The translations under genes were made by a program, and so were the position numbers. Positions 1 through 9,400 of a stretch of DNA of 64,000 nucleotides are shown in pieces. The notes under the pieces were generated by a model. That model had not been told where the DNA came from. It did no database searches and was given only the letters and a program-made list of their open reading frames with translations. This DNA comes from Streptomyces griseochromogenes (GTDB lineage Bacteria; Actinomycetota; Actinomycetes; Streptomycetales; Streptomycetaceae): positions 3,596,001-3,660,000 of the forward strand of contig NZ_CP016279.1 of assembly GCF_001542625.1 (NCBI RefSeq). Reading direction: 5' to 3'. Numbering within the stretch: position 1 is the first letter of the stretch; every line of letters starts with the position of its first letter.

Positions 1-36
1 GGCACCGTCCTTGGGCACGCCGTCAAGGCTCGCCGC

Positions 37-828
37 TCAGGCATCCCCGGGGTGCCGGCGCAGCAGATACGTGTCCATGATCCACCCCTTGCGCTCGCGC
101 GCCTCGGCCCGCAGCCGCTCGATGCGCGGGCCGGCCTCACCGATCGGGCCGGACACGAGGATCTCGTCCGGAGTGCCTATGTACGCCCCCCAGTAGATGT
201 CGATGTCCTCGTCGGCGTACTGCCGGAAGGCCTGGTGCGCGTCGAGCATCACGACCACGTCGTCCACCCCGTCCGGGAAGCCCTCGGCCAGCCGCCGTCC
301 GGTGGTGATCTGCACCGGCCGGGCCACCCGGTTCAGCCCCGTGCGGTGCCGGGCGACCAGCGAGGAGACGCTGCTGATGCCGGGCACCACGTCGTACGCG
401 AACTCCACCGCCCCCCGGGCCAGCACCTCCTCCAGGATCCCGAGCGTGCTGTCGTACAGCGACGGATCCCCCCACACCAGGAAGGCACCGGTGCCGTCCT
501 CGCCCAGCTCCCCGGTGATCAGCCGCTCGTAGATCCCGGCGCGGGCGGTGCGCCAGTCCTCGACGGCCGGAGAGTACTCGGCCCCGCCCGCCCTTCGGTC
601 CCGCTCCGGATCGCGGGCCTCGACCACCCGATACGACCCCTCGGGCAGATGTGCGTCCAGTATGTCCCGGCGCAGCTGGGTCAGATCGCTCTTCACCTCG
701 CCCTTGTCGAGCAGGAAGAACACGTCCGTGCCGCGCATCGCCTTGACCGCCTGCAGAGTCAGCTGGTCGGGGTCGCCCGCGCCGATACCGATGACATGAA
801 TCTTTCGCACGCCCCGAGTCTGCCCCAT
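37..828 (-). CDS. cobF: Precorrin-6A synthase (deacetylating), CobF
   Basis: The 263-aa product is a tetrapyrrole (SAM-dependent) methylase of the CobF family, which methylates precorrin-5 at C-1 with loss of acetate in aerobic cobalamin synthesis. The N-terminus HVIGIGAGDPDQLTLQAVKAM is the glycine-rich SAM-binding strand of this fold, and a second typical motif, VWGDPSLYDST, follows in mid-protein. Length fits the family (about 250 aa). The start is taken at the ATG (828) shortly before the conserved KIHVIGIGAGDPD strand. The reading frame stays open far upstream, but that extension is Arg/Gly-rich shadow sequence. It is a core gene, not part of the polyketide cluster. Confidence 0.93.
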   Translation of the reverse strand: MGQTRGVRKIHVIGIGAGDPDQLTLQAVKAMRGTDVFFLLDKGEVKSDLTQLRRDILDAHLPEGSYRVVEARDPERDRRAGGAEYSPAVEDWRTARAGIYERLITGELGEDGTGAFLVWGDPSLYDSTLGILEEVLARGAVEFAYDVVPGISSVSSLVARHRTGLNRVARPVQITTGRRLAEGFPDGVDDVVVMLDAHQAFRQYADEDIDIYWGAYIGTPDEILVSGPIGEAGPRIERLRAEARERKGWIMDTYLLRRHPGDA

Positions 829-877
829 GCCACTGACAGTGCGTCCACCGCCTCCGCACGGACCGCGACGGCCACGC

Positions 878-1387
878 TCACGGACCGAGCCGGGGCGCCT
901 CGGCCGCCGCGTCGACGGACCCGGATCCCTCGTCCACCCGCTCGGCCAGCTCCCGCGCCCACCGCGCGATCCCGGCGAGATCCATCCCGTACGGCCGCTC
1001 CTCGCCCCGCTCCACGGCCCACTCCTCGACCGCGCCCGCGCCGCGCCGCAACAGCCGCGCCCCGCCGGTGCCGTTGCCGCGGGCCGCGTGTGTGAGCCCC
1101 ACCGCCAGCTGGGCCAGCCCCCGCCACAGCGTCCGCTCGGACTCCGGCCCCGACTTCCAGGCGTCCTCGAACACCTCGTGCGCGTGGAAGGGTTTGCCCG
1201 AGTCGAGCAGCGCCTGCGCCTCGGCGACCGTCTCCCGCGGAGCCCGTACGACTCCCTCCGGCTGCCGGGCGACGCCCTCCGATCCGTACGGCAGGGGCCG
1301 CCCCAGCCCGTCCCGCGGCCGGGCGCTGCGCGCCCTGCCGTCCATGTCCCGGTCCCGGCCGCCCGCCGCCGCGCCTGTGCTTCCCAT
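878..1387 (-). CDS. DUF309 domain protein
   Basis: The product is about 169 aa with a central helical DUF309 signature: ALLDSGKPFHAHEVFEDAWK, then ERTLWRGLAQLAVGLTHAARGN. The paired His/Glu (FHAHEVFE) and the ...W.GL.Q.AVG... segment are the conserved features of this family of uncharacterised proteins, which are common in actinomycetes. The first 40 or so residues are Gly/Arg/Asp-rich and poorly conserved, so an internal start is possible. It lies 49 bp upstream of cobF on the same strand, possibly co-transcribed. Function is unknown. Confidence 0.8.
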   Translation of the reverse strand: MGSTGAAAGGRDRDMDGRARSARPRDGLGRPLPYGSEGVARQPEGVVRAPRETVAEAQALLDSGKPFHAHEVFEDAWKSGPESERTLWRGLAQLAVGLTHAARGNGTGGARLLRRGAGAVEEWAVERGEERPYGMDLAGIARWARELAERVDEGSGSVDAAAEAPRLGP

Positions 1388-1493
1388 ACGGCCGATTGTC
1401 CCCGCCCCGCGCCGGGGCCCTCTTCGGCGCACCCTCGCGGGTGGGGTAAAGTTCTGTTCGCGCGATCACGCGGGTCACCGCGAGTGAGCGCAC

Positions 1494-1567
<74 letters not shown>

Positions 1568-1587
1568 CTTGCGAAGCAGCAGGTCGG

Positions 1588-1620
1588 AGGCCGTATCGGA
1601 GTGTGCCGATACGGCCTTTT
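1588..1620 (+). terminator. Rho-independent terminator of tRNA-Pro
   Basis: A perfect 12-bp inverted repeat (AGGCCGTATCGG / CCGATACGGCCT) with a 6-nt loop is followed by TTTT, 20 nt downstream of the tRNA. It also sits between the tRNA and the 3' end of the left-pointing A-PCP gene, so the hairpin may act on readthrough from that side, although there is no T-run in that direction. Confidence 0.85.
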
Positions 1621-1664
1621 GAGTATTCCTGGGGACCGGCTGCGGGCAGGTGGCCAAGCCCCGT

Positions 1665-3461
1665 TCACTGTGGGTGGCGACGGACCACGCCCGTATGCCC
1701 CATGGTCGACGACGCCGGTGGCCCGGCCGGGTCTCGGGATTCCAGCAGGGCGGCGAGGGTCCGCGGCGTTCGGCGCTCGAAGACGTCGCGCAGTGAGAGA
1801 AGCAGACCCCGGCGGCGGGCGAGGTCGGCGAGCGCGGCCGCGGCGACACTGTTCCCACCGGACGCGAAGAAGTCGTCGTCGAGCGAGACGCCCGGCTTGC
1901 CGAGCAGCTTGCCGAAGATCGCGCGCAGGGTTTCCTCGCGGCCGCTCCCGGGCTCGTCCGGGACGACCGTCGTGTCGTCCGGGGGAGGGGGCAGTGCCCT
2001 TCGGTCCACCTTGCCGTTCGCGGTGAGCGGGAGGGCCGGCAGGCACATGTAGGCCGAGGGCCGCATGTAATCGGGAAGGAACCGGCAGGCATGGGAATGC
2101 AGGGCCTCCGGTGCGCAGGCCTCCCCATCCACGAGTACGTAGGCGACCAGCTGTTCGAGGCCGGGCTCGTCCTCGCGGACCACGACCACCGCCTGCGTGA
2201 CGTCGGGGTGCCGGCCCAGGACGGCCTCGATCTCGCCGAGTTCGATGCGGTGTCCTCGCACCTTGACCTGGTCGTCGACGCGCCCCAGGAACTCCAGCTC
2301 GCCGTCCGGGCTCCAGCGTGCCAGGTCGCCGGTCCGGTACATCCGCGTTCCGGGAGGACCGAACGGATCGGCGACGAACCGCTCGGCGGTCAGGCCCGGG
2401 TTGGCGAGATAGCCCCGGGCGAGCTGGCCACCGGCGATGTAGAGCTCGCCCGTTCGGCCGTACGGCACGGGGGTGAGCCGGTCGTCGAGGACGTGGAGCC
2501 GGGTCTCCCACGTGGCCCTGCCGATCGGGACGTTGCCCGCTGGTACCGGGTCTTCCGGTTCCAGCCGGTACACGCAGCAGCCGACGGTCGCCTCGGTCGG
2601 GCCGTACTCGTTGATGACGGTGACGCCGGGACGGGCCTTGCGCCAGTGGTCCACCAGAGCGCCGGTCAGCTGCTCTCCGCCGACCACGAGCTGGTCGGTC
2701 GGGGCGTACGCGGCGGGCAGCCTGAGAAGGAGCGGAAGGTGCGAGGGGGTGGCCTTGAGGAAGGCGGGACGCTCGGCCGGCCGTGACGGATCGGGTGCCT
2801 GGCGAATCAGGTCCCGGACGCGCAGGAGACCGCCGGCGACCAGAGTTCCGAAGAGAGAGGTCACGGTGAGGTCGAAGGAAAGGGACGAGTGGAGAAAGGT
2901 GCCGTCCGAGACACCCGGGTACATGGTGCGGGCGTAGTCCAAGTACAGGCTCAGCGCCCGATGTTCGACGATCACCCCCTTGGGTCTGCCGGTCGAACCC
3001 GACGTGAAGATCACATAGGCGGCGTTCTCCGGCCGGATGCGATGCCGTGGATTCGTGTGCGGCTGTGCGGCGGCCGCCGATGTCAGCTCGGAGACGGTGC
3101 TGACGGGCACCGGATGATACGGCTCCGGAGGCCGTACGTCAGTCAGCACGAGGCTGGGCTCGGCCTCGGAGAGGAGGGCGGCGATGCGGGCCCGAGGGTG
3201 GTCGGCGTCGATCGGTATGTAGGCCGCCCCCGACTTGAGCACGCCCAGTAGCGCGACGACGAGCCGCGCGGACGGGACGACGGTGACAGCCACCAGGCTC
3301 TCCGGCCCGATACCCGCCCCGATCAGGTGATGCGCGAACCGGTTCGCCCGGTGGTTCAGGGCCGCGTAGCTGAGTTCGGACGTCGCATCCCGGACCGCCA
3401 CCTGGTGCGGGGTGCGCTCGACCTGGTCCTCGAACAACGCAACCACGGACTTGCCAGACAC
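1665..3461 (-). CDS. NRPS adenylation-PCP didomain protein
   Basis: About 598 aa. An A domain with TSGSTGRPKGV (A3), SFDLTVTSLF (A4), NEYGPTEATV (A5), YRTGDLARW (A7), GRVDDQVKVRGHRIELGEIE (A8) and the catalytic Lys of LTANGKVDRR (A10) is followed by a PCP with FFASGGNSV (Ser present). Reading the ten specificity positions by eye against PheA gives D-L-T-K-V-G-E-V-G-K, which resembles published Asp/Asn codes. There is no C domain and no MbtH partner in the window; the C domain is supplied by the C-PCP protein at 19126. The gene follows PKS-D by 12 nt on the same strand. AGGAG overlapping the PKS-D stop region fits the GTG at 3461 (8-nt spacing) better than the GTG at 3470. The C-terminal ~20 residues past the PCP are unstructured. 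The Asp/Asn assignment is inference. Confidence 0.88.
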   Translation of the reverse strand: MSGKSVVALFEDQVERTPHQVAVRDATSELSYAALNHRANRFAHHLIGAGIGPESLVAVTVVPSARLVVALLGVLKSGAAYIPIDADHPRARIAALLSEAEPSLVLTDVRPPEPYHPVPVSTVSELTSAAAAQPHTNPRHRIRPENAAYVIFTSGSTGRPKGVIVEHRALSLYLDYARTMYPGVSDGTFLHSSLSFDLTVTSLFGTLVAGGLLRVRDLIRQAPDPSRPAERPAFLKATPSHLPLLLRLPAAYAPTDQLVVGGEQLTGALVDHWRKARPGVTVINEYGPTEATVGCCVYRLEPEDPVPAGNVPIGRATWETRLHVLDDRLTPVPYGRTGELYIAGGQLARGYLANPGLTAERFVADPFGPPGTRMYRTGDLARWSPDGELEFLGRVDDQVKVRGHRIELGEIEAVLGRHPDVTQAVVVVREDEPGLEQLVAYVLVDGEACAPEALHSHACRFLPDYMRPSAYMCLPALPLTANGKVDRRALPPPPDDTTVVPDEPGSGREETLRAIFGKLLGKPGVSLDDDFFASGGNSVAAAALADLARRRGLLLSLRDVFERRTPRTLAALLESRDPAGPPASSTMGHTGVVRRHPQ

Positions 3462-3473
3462 CGCCCTCACTCC

Positions 3474-6400
3474 TTACGAGTCGGCTTCCAGAAGGTCGGT
3501 CATCATTCGGTCCGCCAGCTCACGGGGCGTCGCACAGTCGTAGATGATCGTGCTCGGGAGATCGAGACCCGTCCGCCGGTTCAGACGGTCGCGTAGCGCC
3601 ACACCGGTGAGCGACTCGAATCCGATCTGCAGGAACTCCTGCTCGGGCTCGACCGGTTCGTCCGGACCGAAGCCGAGGACACTGCCGGCCTCGCGGCAGA
3701 CCAGCTCCAGGATCCCCGCCTCCGAGCGATCGAAGTCCGCGTCGGGCTGCACGGGTTCATCGGCCGTGGCGACCGTGTCCCTGATCTCGGGCTTGTGGTG
3801 CAGCCAGTAGTGCTTGCGTTGGAAGGGGTAGGTGGGCAGGGGTGTGTGGGTGGGGGTGTGGAGGGTGTTCCAGGTGGTGGGGGTGCCGGTGGTCCAGAGG
3901 TGGGTGAGGGTGGTGAGGGTGGTGTGTGTTTCGTTGGGTTGGTGGGTGGTGGGGTGGATGTGGGGTGGGTTGGTGGTGGGGGGTGGGGTGGGTTGGTTGT
4001 GGTGGATGAGGGGGGTGAGGGTGGGGTGGGGGGTGATTTCGAGGTAGTGGGTGGGGTGGTGTTGGTGGGTGGTGGTGAGGGCGTCGGCGAAGCGGACGGT
4101 GTCGCGGGTGTGGCGGGTCCAGTGGTCGGGTGAGGTGATGTCGTTCCCGGCGGGTTGTCCGGTGAGTGTGGAGATGAGTGTGGTGTGGGGTGGTTGCAGG
4201 TGCAGGTCCTGGATGGTGCGGGTGAGGTCGGCCAGTATGGGTTCCATGAGGGGGGAGTGGAAGGCGTGGCTGACGCGTAGCCAGGTGGATTTGTGGCCAT
4301 GGTGGTTCAGGGTCTCCACGGCGCGGGCCAGTGGGGCTCGAGGGCCGGAGAGGACGATCGAGGTGGGGGCGTTGACGGCGGCGAGTGATATCTGGTCGTC
4401 GATGGCGAGGTCGGTCAGGATGGCTTGCGCTTCGGCCTCGGTGGTGTGGGCGGCGGCCATGGCTCCGCCGGGTGGGAGGGTCTGCATGAGGTGGGCGCGT
4501 GCCGCGACGAGGGCGCAGGCGTCGTGGAGGTTCATCACGCCGGCGATGTGGGCGGCGGTGATCTCTCCGAGGGAGTGGCCCAGGACGAGGTCGGGGGTGA
4601 TGCCCCAGGTGGCGAGGAGGTCGACGAGGGCGACTTGGAAGGCGAACAGGCCGGTCTGGGCGAAGAGTGTCTGGTCGATCAGGGTGGCGTGCGGGCCGTC
4701 GGGGTCGGCTCGCAGCAGCAGTTCGCCGACGGAGAGGCCCTGGGGTGTGTTCTTGTCCGCGAGTGCGTGGTCGATCAGGGTGCACACGTGGTGGTAGGTG
4801 GTGGCGAAGGCGGGGAAGCGGGCGGCCAGTTCGCGTCCCATGCCGATGTGTTGGGCGCCCTGGCCGGCGAAGACGAAGGCGATCTTGGTGGTGTCGTCGC
4901 GGACGGTGTGGGCCGGTAGCTGTCCGGACCGGACGGCTTCGAGTTGTGTGAGGGCCTGGTGGTGGTCGGTGGCGACGAAGGCGGTGCGGTGGGGCAGGGC
5001 GGTTCGGGACAGTGCCAGTGCGGAGCCGGTCTCGGTGAGGGGCACCTCGGGGTGCGCGGTCAGGAAGTCCCGTAGCCGCTCGGCCTGGGCGAGCAGGGCT
5101 GCCCGGTTGTGTCCTGACAGGATCCAGGGCACGCCGCCGGGGGGTGTCGGGGCGGGCTGGTCGGTTGGCTGGTGGGTGGGTTGGGGTGGGGCTTGTTCGA
5201 GGATGAGGTGGGCGTTGGTGCCGCTGATGCCGAAGGAGGAGACTGCGGCGCGTCGTGGCCGTCCGGTCTCGGGCCAGGGTGTCTGTTCGTGGAGTAGTTC
5301 CACGGTGCCGCTGGTCCAGTCGACGTGTGGTGTGGGTTCCTCGGCCCACAGGGTGCGTGGCAGTACGCCGTGTTGCATGGCCATCACCATTTTGATGACG
5401 CCGGCCATTCCGGCGGCTGCTTGGGTGTGGCCGATGTTGGATTTGATGGATCCCAGCCGTAGTGGTTCGGCGGTGCGGTTGGTTCCGTAGGTGGCGAGGA
5501 GGGCGTGGGCTTCGATGGGGTCGCCGAGGGTGGTGCCGGTGCCGTGGGCTTCGACGGTGTCGATGTCGTTGGGGGTGAGGTGGGCGTCGGTGAGGGCTTG
5601 GTGGATGACGCGTTGTTGGGAGGGTCCGTTGGGGGCGGTGAGGCCGTTGGAGGCGCCGTCTTGGTTGACGGCGGTGCCGCGGATGAGGGCGAGGATGGGG
5701 TGGTGGTGGTGTTGGGCGTCGGTGAGGCGTTCGAGGAGGAGGATGGCGGTGCCTTCGCTCCAGGCGGTGCCGTCGGCGGTGGCGGCGAAGGGTTTGCAGC
5801 GTCCGTTGGGGGCGAGGGCGCGTTGGCGGCTGAATTCGGTGAAGATGCCGGGGGTGGCCATGATGGTGGTGGCTCCGGCCAGGGCGAGGGTGCATTCGTG
5901 GTGGCGTAGGGAGCGGGTGGCGGTGTGGAGGGCGACCAGGGCGGAGGAGCAGGCGGTGTCCATGGTCAGGGCGGGGCCTTGGAAGCCGTAGGTGTAGGAG
6001 AGGCGGCCGGACAGGACGCTGGCGGAGTTTCCGGTGAGGGTGAAGCCTTCGACGGCTTGGGGGTTGTGCCAGGTGGTGATGTAGTTGGAGGTGGCGGCGC
6101 CGATGAAGACGCCGGTGTTGCTGCCGCGCAGGGTGGTGACGTCGATGCCGGCGTGTTCGAAGGCGTGCCAGGAGCATTCGAGCAGGAGTCGTTGTTGGGG
6201 GTCCATGGCCAGTGCTTCGCGGGGTGAGATGTTGAAGAAGGCGGGGTCGAACCAGCCGGCGTCGTGGACGAAGCCGCCTTCGCGTGTGTAGGAGTGGCCG
6301 GTGCGGTCGGGGTCGGGGTCGAACAGGCCATCGAGGTCCCAGCCGCGGTCCTGCGGGAACGCGCCGATCGCGTCCCGGCCCGAGGCCACCAGCTCCCACA

Positions 6401-9400
6401 ACTCCTCCGGCGAACCCACCCCACCGGGAAACCGGCACGCCATCCCCACCACCGCCACCGGCTCATCCACCCCTACCGGCGATGTCAGCGTCGCGGCGCC
6501 GGGAGCGGCCGGTGCGGGGGTGAGGAGGGACAGCAGATGGTCCGTCAGCTCGGCCGGGCTGGGGTAGTCGAAGACGGTGGTGGTCGGCAGGCCCAGGCCG
6601 GTGGTCTTGTTCAGCCGGTTGCGCAGCTGTACCGCGGCCAGTGAGTCGAAGCCCATCTCCCGGAACGCCCGCCGGGGCGAGAGCGCCTCGCCTCCGGTAT
6701 GGCCCAGGACCGCGGCGGCCTGCCCGCGTACCAGCTCCAGCACCAGCTCGTGCCGCTCGGCCGCGGACAGCCCCACCAACCGCTCACGCAACCCCGACCC
6801 GTCGTTCGCGTCGGATTCGGCCGTCAATGCTTGCCGTGCTTCCGGGATTTCCCTCAACAGTGGGCGTTCTCGTGCCGCGCTGTAGGCCGGTGCGAACACG
6901 TCCCAGTCGATGTCGGCCACCGTGACGACACCGCCTGCAAGGTTCTCCAGCACCTTCAAAGCCAGCCGCGAGTCCATTCCCCGCAGGCCGCCGCGGCGCA
7001 GACGCTCGCCGGCTTCGGAGTCCGCGTCCGCCATTCCCCCCTGGCTCCAGGCACCCCACGCCACCGACAAGCCGGGCAGGCCACGCGCACGCCGGAACTC
7101 GACCAGGGAATTCAAGAACTCATTCGCGGCCGCATAGGCCCCGTGCCCCCAGCTGCCCAGGACGGCGGAACTCGAAGAGAAGGTGATGAAGGCCTCGACG
7201 GGATGGTCGAGACTCAACTCGTGAAGGTGTACGGCGCCCAGCACCTTGCCGGCGAGAACGTGTTCGGCGTCGGCGAGTGACATGTCGTCGATCGCGGTCG
7301 ACTGGGGAACTCCGGCTGTGTGGATGACGGCGGTCAACGGGAACTCGGCCGGCAACCCGTCAAGCACCGCCGCAAGCCCCTCACGATCAGCCACATCACA
7401 CGCCACGACCGTCACCCGACACCCCTCCCCCTCCAACTCCGCCCGCAACGCCCCCGCACCCACCGCACCCTCCCCACCCCGGCTCACCAACACCACATGC
7501 CGAGCACCCCGCCCCACCACCCACCGCGCCACCAACGCACCCAACCCACCAGTCCCACCCGTCACCAACACCGACCCACCCAACCCACCACCAACACCAA
7601 CACCCAACACCGACCCATCACCCACCACCGACCGATCACCCGCCACCGACCGGTCACGCAGCACCGACCGGTCACGCACCAACCGCCGCACAAACACCCC
7701 CCGCCCCCGCACCGCCACCTGATCCTCCCCACCCGCCAACACACCCGCCAACCACCCACCCACACGCCCCTCCACCACCCCCGGCACATCCACCACCCCA
7801 CCCCAACCCCCCGACCACTCCAACCCCACCACCCGACCCAACCCCCACACCAACCCCTGCACCACACCACCCCAACCCAACCCCTCCACCCCATCCACCG
7901 ACACCGCCCCCGACGTCACCCACCACAACCGACCCCCCACACCCACCTCAGCCACCACCCGCGCCACCACCAACGACGCCCCCACCCCCACCGGAACCCC
8001 ACCCCACCAACCACCCACCAACCCCACAAACGACACCACCCCCACCACCCCCACACCCTCATCCCGCACCCCCACCAACCCCTCAACCAACCCCTCCCGC
8101 AACACCGACTCACCACCCACATCCACCTCCACCACCACCACCTCACCACCCACCCCCCGCAACCCCTCCACACAACCACCCACCACCCCACCCACCACCC
8201 CACCCCGCGGCACCACCACAACCCACCGACCCCCCACACCCACCCACTCACCCGGAACCGAACGCCACACCACCCGATACACCCACTCATCCACGGCTGA
8301 GCGATCTACAACGCGTCGGCGCCAGGACGACAACGCCGCCGCCAGCTTCGGCCACCCCGCTTCGTCGGTCACGTCGAGCAGACCCGCGAGTGCGTCCAGG
8401 TCACCCGTCTCCACGAGCCCCCAGAAACGCTCCTCCTCTTCCGAGAGGCCTCGGGCCGCGCCTACGACGCCGGTGCCGCCTGTGGTAGGCGCAGCGGCAT
8501 CCAGCCAGTACCGCTCCCGCTGGAACGCATAGGCCGGCAACTCCACCCGCCGGGCGCAGGCCTCGGCGAACGTCGACGCCCAGTCGACCTCCGTGCCGGT
8601 TGCCCAGAGTTCGCCCGCCGAGCGGAGCAGGCTCTCGACGTCGGAGCGGTCCCGGTGCAGTGAGCCGAGGACGACAGCGCCGTCGCCCTCCACGTCGGCG
8701 GCCTCGGTGATGTCGAGGGTCAGTACGGGGTGGGGGCTCGCTTCGACGAAGGTGCGATAGCCGTTCCGGCACATCGCCCGGACCGCCTCATCCAGGCGTA
8801 CCGTCTGCCGGAGATTTTGGTACCAGTACTGCCCGTCGAGTTCGTGTGCGTCGATCACAGCCCCGGTGACGGACGAGTAGAAGTCGACACTGGCCGGATG
8901 CGTCTCGATGTCCTTCAGTGAGACTTCCAGCTCCTCCCGGAGAGGCTCGACCTGGGCAGAATGGGACGCGTAACCAACGGGAAGCAACCGGCTGCTCACG
9001 CCCTCCTGCTCGCACTCGTCCGCCAGTTCCCGCAGGTGTGCCTGAGGTCCCGAAATCACCACGGAGCCAGGTCCGTTGACCGCGGCGACGGACAGGTCCG
9101 CGTGGTGTTCGACGAGTGCGTGAGCCCGCCCCGCCGAGACCTTCAGGGCGAGCATGCCGCCGCCCTTGCCGTCGAGTTTGCGCAGCGTCTTGCTCCGCAG
9201 GGCCACGATGCGGGCGGCATCGGGCAGCGACAGGATGCCCGCCACACAGGCTGCGGCGATTTCACCCTGCGAGTGGCCGACGACCCCGTCGGGCTCGACG
9301 CCGTAGGAGCGCCAGACCGAGGCCAGCGACACCATGATCGAGAACAATGCCGGCTGTACGACGTCCACCCGCTCCAGCATGACGGGGTCGGCCTCTTCGC

